NCBI RefSeq assembly: GCF_900316465.1
Contig: NZ_ONDD01000019.1
Span: 23,422 to 87,421, forward strand
DNA: 64,000 bases
Direction of reading: 5' to 3'
DNA from: an uncultured Fibrobacter sp.
GTDB taxonomy: Bacteria > Fibrobacterota > Fibrobacteria > Fibrobacterales > Fibrobacteraceae
The notes below the pieces were generated by a model. It was given only the letters and a program-made list of their open reading frames with translations, ran no database searches and was not told the origin of the DNA. The position numbers and the translations under genes were made by a program. Below are positions 33,197 through 42,383 of this stretch, piece after piece. The stretch's first letter is position 1; every line of letters begins with the position of its first letter.

Positions 33197-34695
33197 TGTC
33201 TGAACATTTGACTCGTGAACAGTTGGACGCCGCCGCCAAGGTGGAACTTGAAAAGATTAACGCCCTCCCGAAGCCGCTCAAGCCCAAGGACAAGACTGCC
33301 ATTCCGGCTCAGCCGATGCCGCAGCTTGAACCCAGCTACCGCGCACGCGTGATGGAAGAAGTGGCTCAGGGTTACACCGAAGCCCAGGCTATCGTGGAAG
33401 CTAACCGCTGCCTCGCTTGTAAGAACCAGCCTTGCGTCGAAAGCTGCCCGGTGCACATCGACATTCCGGCCTTCATCGCGAAGATCGCCGAAGGTGACTT
33501 CAAGGCCGCTATCGCCAAGATTAAGGAAACCAGCTTGCTCCCGGCAATCTGCGGCCGTGTTTGCCCGCAGGAACGCCAGTGCCAGATGAACTGCACCATG
33601 GGCAAGATGCACAAGGACGTGAACCAGGCTGTGGCAATCGGCCGCCTGGAACGCTTTGCTGCTGACTACGAACGCAACAACGGTGGTGCCTCTGTGCCGG
33701 CCGTGAAGCCCGCTACCGGCAAGAAGGTGGCCGTGATCGGTTCCGGTCCTGCCGGCCTGGTTGTCGCTGCTGACGTTCGCCGCGAAGGCCACGATGTGAC
33801 CATCTTCGAAGCTTTCCACAAGCTCGGTGGTGTGGTCCGCTACGGTATTCCTGAATTCCGTCTTCCGAAGAAGATCGTGGACAACGAAATTGAATCCCTT
33901 GCTGCCATGGGCGTGAAGTTCGAGACAAATTTTGTCATCGGCCGTACCCGTAAGCTCAAGGACTTGATTGAAAAGGATGGCTTCGATGCCGTGTTCGTCG
34001 GTACCGGTGCTGGCCTCCCGCTCTTCATGAACATCGAAGGTGAAAACCTGGTCGGTGTGTTCGCCGCTAACGAATACCTGACCCGCGCAAACCTCATGCG
34101 CGCCTATGACAAGGAACATGCCGATACTCCGATGTGGCCCGGTAAGAACGTGGTCGTTCTCGGTGGTGGTAACGTCGCTATGGACGCTGCCCGTATGGCT
34201 CTCCGTCTCGGTGCCGAAAAGGTCCGCATCATTTACCGCCGCAGCATGAACGAACTCCCGGCCCGTAAGGAAGAAGTTCTCCATGCCCAGGAAGAGGGTG
34301 TCGAATTCTGCGTTCTGCAGAACCCGGCCAAGATCCTTGGCGACGAAGCCGGCCACGTGCGCGGCATGCTCGTCGACAAGTACGAACTCGGCGAACCCGA
34401 CGAAAAGGGCCGTCCGCGTCCGGTCAAGGTCGAAGGTGCAAGCTTCGAAATCGAATGCGACACCGTGCTCGTTGCTATCGGTAACGGTTCCAACCCGCTT
34501 ATCAGCAACACCACTCCGGAACTCTCCGTCGACAAGAAGGGTCACATCCTTCTCGAAGATGCAACCGCCAACAAGACCTTTATGGAAAAGGTCTACGCCG
34601 GTGGCGACATCGTGCTCGGCGCTGCAACCGTGATCCTCGCTATGGGCGAAGGTCGTCGTGCTGCTGCGGGCATCAACGAGTTCTTGAAAAAGTAA
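33196..34695 (+). CDS. nfnB: NfnB: NADPH-binding subunit, glutamate-synthase small-chain-like
   Basis: A 499-residue flavoprotein resembling the glutamate synthase small subunit. Seen: N-terminal [4Fe-4S] ligands CLACKNQPCVESCP and CGRVCPQERQC, an FAD dinucleotide motif VIGSGPAGLVVAADV near 181, and a second dinucleotide motif VVLGGGNVAMDAARMAL near 316 for NADPH. No glutamate synthase large subunit is nearby, whereas nfnA overlaps it, so the NfnAB assignment is preferred over GltD. Codon usage is highly biased and GC-rich, typical of strongly expressed genes here. Confidence 0.94.
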   Translation: MSEHLTREQLDAAAKVELEKINALPKPLKPKDKTAIPAQPMPQLEPSYRARVMEEVAQGYTEAQAIVEANRCLACKNQPCVESCPVHIDIPAFIAKIAEGDFKAAIAKIKETSLLPAICGRVCPQERQCQMNCTMGKMHKDVNQAVAIGRLERFAADYERNNGGASVPAVKPATGKKVAVIGSGPAGLVVAADVRREGHDVTIFEAFHKLGGVVRYGIPEFRLPKKIVDNEIESLAAMGVKFETNFVIGRTRKLKDLIEKDGFDAVFVGTGAGLPLFMNIEGENLVGVFAANEYLTRANLMRAYDKEHADTPMWPGKNVVVLGGGNVAMDAARMALRLGAEKVRIIYRRSMNELPARKEEVLHAQEEGVEFCVLQNPAKILGDEAGHVRGMLVDKYELGEPDEKGRPRPVKVEGASFEIECDTVLVAIGNGSNPLISNTTPELSVDKKGHILLEDATANKTFMEKVYAGGDIVLGAATVILAMGEGRRAAAGINEFLKK

Positions 34696-34703
34696 CCGTT
34701 GCG

Positions 34704-34860
34704 ATACGGCGTCTCCCCATAGAGGATAACTCCACTAAGGGGCGATGCCCCAAGTGTCGTATAGCTCGCCCCCTCACATACTAGTTGTACGCTACGGGGG
34801 CTCGGCTCCTGGTCTCGCTAGGTTCCTTTTCCAATAACGGAAAAAGACTTCTAGCTTTGG
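34704..34860 (+). other. Structured non-coding region after nfnB
   Basis: Nested complementary segments are visible: ATACGGC (34704-34710) with GTCGTAT (34756-34762), GGGGC-gat-GCCCC (34739-34751), GCCCCC (34768-34773) with GGGGGC (34796-34801), and CCTTTTCC with GGAAAAAG (34825-34846). No open reading frame. It may be a small RNA, a 3' UTR structure or a repeat element. I cannot name a family. Confidence 0.45.
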
Positions 34861-34870
34861 CTGAAAACAA

Positions 34871-34892
34871 CCCCGACTCGCAAGAGCCGGGG
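34871..34892. terminator. Terminator between nfnB and the Wzi-like gene
   Basis: Stem CCCCG-CTC / GAG-CGGGG with a GCAA loop (one A-C mismatch), followed by TGTTTTTTTT on the plus strand. Convergent genes on either side make it usable in both directions. Confidence 0.85.
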
Positions 34893-34920
34893 TGTTTTTT
34901 TTATTGATTATTTGTTTTGT

Positions 34921-36378
34921 TTACCACTTAAAGCCGAGACGAGTATAAACTTTATTGTCGTCTCCAAATGTCCATTCGAGTGCGAAACTTGTAAAGCGAC
35001 CTTCGTATCCTAAAATCGGGGTGAAAGAATACTGCATTTTTGCACCTCGCAAGAAATGCTTGTGAACATTGGCGTGATTAGATGGATTGGGGTCGTTTAA
35101 GTCGCTGCCTGTGTCAGTGCCTTTCCAGAACCAACGCTGATGCATGCCCATTGTCCATTGCTGGTCGAATCTTGAATAAAGTAACCAATCAATAATTTGG
35201 CTGTTTGGACCGCCTTGATTTCCAAGAGGTACTTCCAGATGCGCTAATTGAGCCGAGTTGCTATTGAAATGTGTATAGACATATGGTTCAATGCGGGAAT
35301 ATTCTGCGAGTGTGCCGAGTTCCAGTTGGTGTGCTTTGAAGTCTAAATTGTGTGCGATTTGTGCGCCAATCATCCAGGCCCACTTAGACTGTACATCTTC
35401 ATTTTGAATGAGTTCTACGGGACTTTGCAAATCGTCTAGGAAAAATTCTGTATATAAACGCGCACAATTCAAAAGTCGATAGTTTATATCGAAAGAAATT
35501 GCCCCGTTGTTGGAACTTTCTGTGTAGTTTCCTTTTTCCATAAATAGAGGAATGATTGGTACAAAAAGCCAGATGTCATTGTCATCGTAAACAACTTGTA
35601 GTTCGCTAGCACCAACAATAAGGTTCCCGAAATTTAATTCATAGCGGTGCCCGTATAGATTTCTTGCGTTTTTGTTTTCTTCGTTTACATTGCCTTTGAA
35701 GATGCGTAAATCACCATAGACGGAAACGACGGTCAATGGTCCCGCCTGTAAGTCTAGGGACATTGAGTTGAATGGCAATGAAAATTGGTTCAATGCGAGG
35801 TTGTTGTAATAGCCTGGCCCCCAATGCATCACGTCACGGCCAACGTCAAATCGGGCAAACCCCATGTTGAGAGACATATGGCCTCGGTAACGAGCGTAAC
35901 TGGTGTATTCAATACCATCATTGCTTTCTTCGCTTTGGAGATCGATGTATTCTCCATCGAAAGATTGTGGATTTTGAGAAGAATGACCCTCGGAGTATAT
36001 TCGTGCGTCTAGAACGAATTCGAGTGAGTCAACATAGCCTCGCATATAGAGGCCTCCGTCGATTCCGGGCCAAATCGTGTCTCCAAGCGATTCTCCCCCT
36101 CGATAATCTATGCCGCCGACGGGACTTGTTGCGAAGAATACTCTGCTGGATTCATATTTTAGCAAAGCGTCCTTTTCTCGTTGTTCCGCGTTTGCTCGCC
36201 AAGCGGAATCTCGTTGTGGATAATGAAACGCCTGGTTTGAAGATGTTGTTGTCAGTCGATGAAACTCGAACAGCATCGGTGCGGTCTCTAATAGTTTTAG
36301 ATTATACCGCTCTGGCGAAAAAATCGGACTTGCAAAGGCTATAGCCTGAAGTAGTAAAAATGGGATGAATCGCTTCAT
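34921..36378 (-). CDS. Wzi-like capsule assembly outer-membrane protein
   Basis: A 485-residue exported barrel protein. Signal peptide about residues 1-16. The segment FDVGRDVMHWGPGYYNNLALNQ is characteristic of the Wzi (capsule assembly) family, and the C-terminus FGDDNKVYTRLGFKW ends in an aromatic residue as in outer-membrane barrels. Wzi proteins help hold or export surface polysaccharide. It is divergent from the adjacent glycan biosynthesis operon, supporting that role. No ribosome site seen; A/T composition is similar to the neighbouring island. Confidence 0.83.
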   Translation of the reverse strand: MKRFIPFLLLQAIAFASPIFSPERYNLKLLETAPMLFEFHRLTTTSSNQAFHYPQRDSAWRANAEQREKDALLKYESSRVFFATSPVGGIDYRGGESLGDTIWPGIDGGLYMRGYVDSLEFVLDARIYSEGHSSQNPQSFDGEYIDLQSEESNDGIEYTSYARYRGHMSLNMGFARFDVGRDVMHWGPGYYNNLALNQFSLPFNSMSLDLQAGPLTVVSVYGDLRIFKGNVNEENKNARNLYGHRYELNFGNLIVGASELQVVYDDNDIWLFVPIIPLFMEKGNYTESSNNGAISFDINYRLLNCARLYTEFFLDDLQSPVELIQNEDVQSKWAWMIGAQIAHNLDFKAHQLELGTLAEYSRIEPYVYTHFNSNSAQLAHLEVPLGNQGGPNSQIIDWLLYSRFDQQWTMGMHQRWFWKGTDTGSDLNDPNPSNHANVHKHFLRGAKMQYSFTPILGYEGRFTSFALEWTFGDDNKVYTRLGFKW

Positions 36379-36548
36379 AAATAAAATTGAGGTGTTTTTT
36401 ATAAAAATACCTCTTTTAAAGAGGGCTTAAACCGCCCCCTTTAGTCCCGAACTACATTTTTACACATTTTCAATACTTTTCTGATTTCGTTCTTTCTAAG
36501 TTGTCCTTATATATGTAAATTGTTGAATAGATTATAAATTGGGTAATT

Positions 36549-37514
36549 ATGCATTTTAACTCGTTCATTATCTTTGGCGGTTGCGGTTTTATCGGAACTC
36601 ACACGGCGCATTTGCTCCGCGAAAAATATCCTGATGCAAAGATTTATATTGCAGACCTTCTTGCAGATGGGTCTGAATATTCTCAAAGGATCGATGTTCG
36701 TAACCCTATCGATATGCAGGGCGAGTTTGACAAGGAAACCCTCATTTTTAATTTTGCGGCGATACATCGCACTCCTGGGCATCCGGATTATGCCTATTTT
36801 GAAACTAATATTCGTGGGGCTGAGAATGTCTGCAATTTTGCTCGTAAGCATGGCATAGAAAATATTGTGTTTACCAGTAGTATTGCCCCTTATGGCGCTG
36901 CAGAAGATCTGAAAACGGAAGAAACTTTGCCGACTCCGAATACACCGTATGGCATTAGTAAACTTGTGGCGGAAAAAATCCATCGTGAGTGGGCTGCCGA
37001 AGATGCTAGTCGTAAATTGTCTATAGTGCGTCCGGGAATTGTATTCGGCACTGGTGAGAACGGCAATATGACTCGCCTCTATAAAGGACTGAAGAGCCGT
37101 AAGTTTGCTTATGCTGGCCGCAAAGATACAATCAAGGCTTGCATCTATGTGAAAGACCTGGTTCGTGTAATGCTTGCTATGGCCGAAAACGAAAATGCGG
37201 ATCGTATTCAGTTGCATAATTGTTGTTATTATCCTTCGTTTACCATTGAACAAATTGCCAACACCATGCTTAAAGCAACAGGCATGAAACGTTGGATTCC
37301 CTTTATTCCACATAAACCGATGATGGCGGCTGCTACCGTTTGTGGTGTACTTGGCGGACTTGGCCTTGGTATTTGCCCTGCCCGTGTGAAGAAACTGATG
37401 ATTAGCACGAATATTGACGGGCAGAAACTTGCGAAAAATTATCCATTGACCTATACTCTTGAAGAAGCTTTCAAAGACTGGTATAAGGACTGCGATGGAA
37501 AGGAGCTGGTGTAA
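36549..37514 (+). CDS. NAD-dependent epimerase/dehydratase
   Basis: A 321-residue extended short-chain dehydrogenase that modifies nucleotide-activated sugars. Seen: GGCGFIGTHTA at about 9-19 for NAD binding, TSSIAPYGA with the catalytic Ser, and the YGISK Tyr-Lys pair near residue 137. The exact sugar cannot be read. It is the first gene of the polysaccharide operon. Base composition is intermediate between the genome and the very AT-rich genes that follow. Confidence 0.88.
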   Translation: MHFNSFIIFGGCGFIGTHTAHLLREKYPDAKIYIADLLADGSEYSQRIDVRNPIDMQGEFDKETLIFNFAAIHRTPGHPDYAYFETNIRGAENVCNFARKHGIENIVFTSSIAPYGAAEDLKTEETLPTPNTPYGISKLVAEKIHREWAAEDASRKLSIVRPGIVFGTGENGNMTRLYKGLKSRKFAYAGRKDTIKACIYVKDLVRVMLAMAENENADRIQLHNCCYYPSFTIEQIANTMLKATGMKRWIPFIPHKPMMAAATVCGVLGGLGLGICPARVKKLMISTNIDGQKLAKNYPLTYTLEEAFKDWYKDCDGKELV

Positions 37515-38603
37515 GTGAAGATTGCGATTGCTCATGAATGGCTGACTAATATGGCTGGTTCGGAAGCCTGTGTTTTGAATTTCTGTCGTGTTTTTAAAGA
37601 CGCTCCTATTTTCACGACTGTTTTTGCTCCTGAATTCATTGATTCTGAAATTAAGTCGCATAAAATAATTACGAGTTTTTTGCAATTTGGAAGAAAAAGT
37701 GTAACGGGACACCAGAAATATTTTCCCTTAATGCCTCTAGCTTGTAATTTGTTGGACGCAAAAAAATATGATGTTATTCTTTCTAGTAGTCACTGCTGCA
37801 TTAAGGGGATAAGAAAGGGAAGAAATACAGTTCATATTTCGTATTGCCATACGCCAATGCGTTATGCATGGGTTTATGAAGAAGAATATTGTAAAAATAT
37901 GAAGCCGCTAAAGCGTTTTCTCGTTAAAATGCTTTTGACGTATATGCGCTGGTGGGACTTTAGACAAGTGAAGAATGTGGATTATTTTATAGCCAATTCT
38001 AATCTTGTGAAAGATCGCATCAAAAAATATTATAAACGTGATGCTGTTGTGATTCCTCCCCCTGTTCGCTGTTCTCGTTTTTCTGTATCGGAAAGAATCG
38101 GCGATTATTATTTGGCGTTTTCTAGGCTTGTTCCTTATAAACGATTTGATTTGGCTGTTGAAGCGTGTTCAAAAATCGGGAAAAAGTTGATTGTTATCGG
38201 AGATGGTCCGGAGAAAGAGCGTCTTGAAAGAATGGCTGCACCTTGTGTGACGTTCTTAGGGTATCAAGACGATGAAACTGTGAATAAGTATGTTGCTGAA
38301 TGCAAGGCACTTTTGTTCCCTGGCGAAGAAGATTTTGGAATTGTACCTGTAGAGGTGATGGCTGCTGGCCGACCGGTAATTGCTTATGGGAAGGGCGGTG
38401 TACTCGATTCTGTCGTGGACGGAAAAACTGGCGTGTTCTTTAAGGAACAGACTGCTGAGTCTATGATAGAGGCGATTGAACGCTTTGAATCAATGCAATT
38501 TGATTCAAAAGAAATTCGAAAACATGCTTTGACATTTGATGAAAGTGTTTTTTGTGAACGAATAAAGGCTTTTGTTTGTAACGCTGTAAAAAAGAATGGA
38601 TGA
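37515..38603 (+). CDS. Glycosyltransferase, GT4 family
   Basis: A 362-residue GT-B-fold glycosyltransferase. The start is GTG directly after the epimerase stop, with AAGGAGC seven bases upstream. Seen: N-terminal MKIAIAHEWLTNMAGSE, YCHTPMRYAWVYEEEY (as in WbaZ-like mannosyltransferases), and the C-terminal donor-site FPGEEDFGIVPVEVMAAGRPVIAYGKGG with the E-x7-E motif. Substrate undetermined. The gene is markedly AT-rich. Confidence 0.88.
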   Translation: MKIAIAHEWLTNMAGSEACVLNFCRVFKDAPIFTTVFAPEFIDSEIKSHKIITSFLQFGRKSVTGHQKYFPLMPLACNLLDAKKYDVILSSSHCCIKGIRKGRNTVHISYCHTPMRYAWVYEEEYCKNMKPLKRFLVKMLLTYMRWWDFRQVKNVDYFIANSNLVKDRIKKYYKRDAVVIPPPVRCSRFSVSERIGDYYLAFSRLVPYKRFDLAVEACSKIGKKLIVIGDGPEKERLERMAAPCVTFLGYQDDETVNKYVAECKALLFPGEEDFGIVPVEVMAAGRPVIAYGKGGVLDSVVDGKTGVFFKEQTAESMIEAIERFESMQFDSKEIRKHALTFDESVFCERIKAFVCNAVKKNG

Positions 38604-38632
38604 TTGGTTGCTAATCTTGGAAACTTTATTTA

Positions 38633-39682
38633 ATGGCTAGAATTTGCATAAATGGTACTTTTTTAAGCGAAAAGCGAACGGGCATATATCGCTTTGCTGA
38701 AGAAATTATAAAGGCCTTGGATTTGCAGGAAAACAAAGATGAGTTTGTTTTGGTTGTTCCTCCAAAGACTGAAATTCCGTTTAAACTGAAATACATAAAA
38801 GTTGCTGAATTTGGGGTGAAAAAAGGTATTATATGGGAGCAGATTTTTTTTGCCTTATATCTATGGATTCATCAAGCGATAGCGCTGAATTTATGTAATG
38901 TAACGCCGGTACTTGCTCCAACGGGCTTTTCTGTAATACATGATATAAGTTACAAGGTGAATCCTAAGTATTTTAATCATTTCTACGGAAAACTTTCTAG
39001 AACGTGGCATTGCTTTCAATATTGGGTAATATCACATTTTTCTCGACGTATTTTTACGGTATCGGAATTCTCAAAATCGGAAATAATGAGGGTGTACCAT
39101 GTTTCGCCCGAAAAGATTACTGTGACTCCAAATGGTTGGCAGCATATGCTTTCAATAAAGCCTTCGCCGCATGAAATCCTGAATCGATTCAACTTGCAAT
39201 CAAAGCGTTATTTTATGAGTTTGTCAACCATTGCTCCTAATAAGAATTTGAAATGGGTTTTAAATGCTGCGCGAAATACCCCTGATACTATATTTGCGAT
39301 TGCGGGTTCTTTAAATCCTGCGAGATTTGGGGAGGATTTAAATGTAGAAGGTCTTGACAATGTAAAGTTTCTTGGTTATGTAAGCGATGGGGATTTCGTG
39401 ACCCTAGCGAAAAATTGTAAAGCTTTTATTTTCCCGTCGTTTTATGAAGGTTTTGGAATCCCTCCATTGGAAGCTATGAGTGTTGGAGCTTCGGTTGTAA
39501 TATCAAACATTCCTGTTTTGAAGGAAATTTTCAATAATTCGGCGTACTATATAGATCCTTATGAAAAAACAGGAAACTTAGAATCTTTGCTGACAGGTGA
39601 TGTTTCTGATTCAGAGGATGTTTTGAATCGTTTTAGTTGGGACAAAAGTGCTGGAGTGATGAAGAAATGCTTCCGTATTTAA
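38633..39682 (+). CDS. Glycosyltransferase, GT4 family
   Basis: A 349-residue GT-B enzyme of surface-glycan synthesis. Seen: N-terminal FLSEKRTGIYRFAEEI, mid-protein FTVSEFSKSEIMRVY and VTPNGW, and C-terminal KAFIFPSFYEGFGIPPLEAMSVGA with the conserved donor-binding glutamates. It is shortened at its C-terminus relative to many relatives, ending over the start of the polymerase gene. AT-rich. Donor and acceptor unknown. Confidence 0.87.
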   Translation: MARICINGTFLSEKRTGIYRFAEEIIKALDLQENKDEFVLVVPPKTEIPFKLKYIKVAEFGVKKGIIWEQIFFALYLWIHQAIALNLCNVTPVLAPTGFSVIHDISYKVNPKYFNHFYGKLSRTWHCFQYWVISHFSRRIFTVSEFSKSEIMRVYHVSPEKITVTPNGWQHMLSIKPSPHEILNRFNLQSKRYFMSLSTIAPNKNLKWVLNAARNTPDTIFAIAGSLNPARFGEDLNVEGLDNVKFLGYVSDGDFVTLAKNCKAFIFPSFYEGFGIPPLEAMSVGASVVISNIPVLKEIFNNSAYYIDPYEKTGNLESLLTGDVSDSEDVLNRFSWDKSAGVMKKCFRI

Positions 39683-40773
39683 TCACATTTTCGGCGTCAT
39701 TTTTTTTGTATAAATGCGCGCTTAAACCTGTTTCAAAAAAATTACGGTTTGCTTGTTTATTGCTTTGTGCTTTAATTCCATCTTTTTTTGCAGGACTTCG
39801 CGATGAAACTTTGGGTTGGGATTGGGCTGGATATGGCGTAACAATATGGAATTTAGCTACACATACAGATAGTTTTAGCCGTCTTTTGTCTTTTTTTCCT
39901 GCGATTGAATCAGGATATAAACTGATTAATTATGTTGTGGCGGCAATTTCTCATGATTGTCATGTGTTTTTCTTTTTCCATCAATTAATTCTAATTTCGA
40001 TAGCCATTGCTATTGCTTATATGAATCGGGAATATCGAAATTCTGAAATTATTCTACTTTTTTATTTTTTCTACCTATATAATCCGTCGTTTACAATGCT
40101 GAGACAGGCTGTGGCTATGATGATAAGCTTTTTAGCTTTTGCTGTTTGGGTTCGGCAATACAATAAATGTTCATACGTATTATCTGCGGTGGCGGGGTTG
40201 TTCCATTTTTCTGCGATATTTGCTTTTTTTGCATATATCCTTTTGAAATTCAAGCATTTTTTAACAAAGTACATGGTCTTTGTTTTGTTAATTTCGGTTG
40301 CTGTATTTGTTGCGTATCATACTATTCTAACTGGACAAGTGTATTCGCAACTAATGACGAAACTGATTGCGTCAAATATTATTTCTGGACATTATGGGGG
40401 GTATATTGACCAGTCGGGAACCGTATCTATTCATAAAACAGATGTCCTTTTCCAAATAGGGATTATTTTAGTTACGTTTTCGTTCCCTAAGAAAAATCGT
40501 AATAAAGAAGTTTGTGCTCTGATTGTTTATTTGGCATTGACAGCAATAGTCTTAAACATGTTTGGTAATGTTACTGATGTTGCTTTTAGAATAGCTTATT
40601 ACTTTATACCCCCAATAGCAATTCTTATTCCACGAGTTTCAATAAAGAATAGGGATAATCAAAAAGTTTGCATTATGTTTTTCTGTTTGCTGGCAATAAG
40701 ATTATTTTATTTTGCTGCTACTAATGGTGCGGAAAATACGGTTCCGTATAGATCGTCTATTTTAGGAATGTAA
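39667..40773 (+). CDS. EpsG-like polysaccharide polymerase
   Basis: A 368-residue membrane protein with about ten hydrophobic helices. It resembles the EpsG/Wzy type of exopolysaccharide repeat-unit polymerase: an early RDETLGWDWAGY motif after the first helices, YNPSFTMLRQAVAM and a conserved central Arg. I prefer the ATG at 39667, where GGAG lies ten bases upstream; it overlaps the preceding gene by 16 bases. It would join repeat units at the periplasmic face. No Wzx flippase gene was recognised in the window. Confidence 0.78.
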   Translation: MLPYLITFSASFFLYKCALKPVSKKLRFACLLLCALIPSFFAGLRDETLGWDWAGYGVTIWNLATHTDSFSRLLSFFPAIESGYKLINYVVAAISHDCHVFFFFHQLILISIAIAIAYMNREYRNSEIILLFYFFYLYNPSFTMLRQAVAMMISFLAFAVWVRQYNKCSYVLSAVAGLFHFSAIFAFFAYILLKFKHFLTKYMVFVLLISVAVFVAYHTILTGQVYSQLMTKLIASNIISGHYGGYIDQSGTVSIHKTDVLFQIGIILVTFSFPKKNRNKEVCALIVYLALTAIVLNMFGNVTDVAFRIAYYFIPPIAILIPRVSIKNRDNQKVCIMFFCLLAIRLFYFAATNGAENTVPYRSSILGM

Positions 40774-40784
40774 AAAGAGGGAAT

Positions 40785-41780
40785 ATGTTTAAATTGCTAT
40801 ATGTACTCGTTTGCTCGGATAGAGACTTGTATTGCGAACAATGTCTTTTGTCCATAATGAGTGCTAGACGGAATTCTCCTAAGACTAATATAACATTGCT
40901 GACAGATAGTGAATCATATACCTGTATAAAAAATAATGATGCTCGCTCAAAGATTTTTGAGATTGTAGACGAAGTTGTTTCTGTTCCTCGGCCAGAATCC
41001 TTTTCTGGATTAGAAACAAGTCGTTATTTAAAAACATCAATGAGAAAGTTCGTTAAAGGAAATTTTCTCTATATTGATTCAGATACGATTGTTTGTGCTC
41101 CATTAGATGACATAGAATCTTTTCCTCATGAATTGGGTGCAGTTCTTGATCAGCACATGCCTTTATCGCAAAGTACGCACGCAGCTATTTCTCGATTACA
41201 TATTGTAAAGGTTTCGGGTATCAAAGAGTTGTCGAAATGCGAATCGTATTTTAATGGAGGGGTGTTGTGGGTTAAGGATAGTGAGCTTTGCCATAAGTTC
41301 TTTAATGATTGGAATAATAATTGGTTAATGTCTAGATCAAAAGGGATAAAAACAGATATGCCTGCATTGATGTTAACGAATTATCAAAATGGAAATGCGA
41401 TTTCCGAATTAAATGGTGTGTGGAACTGTCAAGTATGGTTTGCTGCAAATTACTTGCCCAATGCAAAAATCATCCATTACTTTTCAAGCATGGGTGATTT
41501 TACGGGTGGTTATAGCAGGTTCAATGTTGATTTGCCTGAAAAAATAAAAAAAGGGGAAGAACTTAATCAACAAGATTGGGAATTGATAAAAAATGCTCGG
41601 AATGCGTTCCCGTCACCAAATGCGATTATAACGGGAGATGATTATGAAATCTATCGTTCTTCTTTATGTGGTGTATTGAGGGCCTTGTATAGGAAACGTC
41701 GTATATTTAATGCTTTGGAAAAAATGTTGTATATTGTTCGTGTTATAAGAGCGAATATAATTCGAAGAAGTAATGGGTAG
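40785..41780 (+). CDS. GT-A-type glycosyltransferase (GT8-like)
   Basis: A 331-residue protein with a GT-A style DxD motif (FLYIDSDTIVCAPLDDIE, residues about 93-110), a following YFNGGVLWVKDSE and a C-terminal HYFSSMGD. These resemble GT8-like nucleotide-sugar transferases. Acceptor unknown. A GAGGG ribosome site precedes the ATG. Strongly AT-rich. It lies in the middle of the polysaccharide operon. Confidence 0.75.
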   Translation: MFKLLYVLVCSDRDLYCEQCLLSIMSARRNSPKTNITLLTDSESYTCIKNNDARSKIFEIVDEVVSVPRPESFSGLETSRYLKTSMRKFVKGNFLYIDSDTIVCAPLDDIESFPHELGAVLDQHMPLSQSTHAAISRLHIVKVSGIKELSKCESYFNGGVLWVKDSELCHKFFNDWNNNWLMSRSKGIKTDMPALMLTNYQNGNAISELNGVWNCQVWFAANYLPNAKIIHYFSSMGDFTGGYSRFNVDLPEKIKKGEELNQQDWELIKNARNAFPSPNAIITGDDYEIYRSSLCGVLRALYRKRRIFNALEKMLYIVRVIRANIIRRSNG

Positions 41781-41794
41781 ATGGAGAGACGGGA

Positions 41795-42358
41795 ATGATC
41801 GCGACAAGAAAAGAATTAAAGGCTTTCCTGAATGCTGATGTGGAGGCAATGGGGTTAGATAAAAAGAATCGCTTTGTTGAGTTTGTAAAAGGAAATATTA
41901 TTGATTTGCAGATGTTGAGTTACGTCGTTTTGCTTCGTAAATTAGAATACTATTCATCTAAACAAAAATGCGGCCTTATTTCAAAATTTATGTATTTATT
42001 TTACAAGCATCGTCTGATGAGAAAAAGCTTGAAACTTAATATGTATATTAATCCAGATTCTTTGGGTAAAGGGGTTAAAATTGTTCATAGTGGTTATCGA
42101 TGGATAGATAATGTTTCAAGTATTGGAGATAATTGTACTATTTTACCTCGAGTTCTTCTTGGTAAAAAACGCCCTGGAATAAGTTCACCATGTGTTTTTA
42201 TTGGAAATGATTGTTATATAGGTACTGCAGCGACAATTCTTGGCCCGATAAAAATAGGGAATAATGTTACTATTGGTGCCGGTGCCGTTGTTGTAAAGGA
42301 TGTTCCGGATAACTGTGTCGTTGCAGGAAATCCTGCTAAAATCATAAGGTACAAGTAA
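41795..42358 (+). CDS. Hexapeptide-repeat O-acetyltransferase (CysE-like)
   Basis: A 187-residue protein. The second half is a left-handed beta helix of hexapeptide repeats (IVHSGYRWIDNVSSIGDNCTI; GIGNDCYIGTAATILGPIKIGNNVTIGAGAVVVKDVP), as in serine acetyltransferase and glycan acetyltransferases. Within a glycan operon it most likely acetylates a sugar, not serine. GGAGAG lies upstream of the ATG. Confidence 0.85.
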   Translation: MIATRKELKAFLNADVEAMGLDKKNRFVEFVKGNIIDLQMLSYVVLLRKLEYYSSKQKCGLISKFMYLFYKHRLMRKSLKLNMYINPDSLGKGVKIVHSGYRWIDNVSSIGDNCTILPRVLLGKKRPGISSPCVFIGNDCYIGTAATILGPIKIGNNVTIGAGAVVVKDVPDNCVVAGNPAKIIRYK

Positions 42359-42383
42359 AATGTACTTACATATGGGATGATAA

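Noticed and set aside
33196..34695. Glutamate synthase small subunit (gltD)
   Set aside because: No large subunit is nearby and the gene overlaps nfnA, so the NfnB role is better supported.
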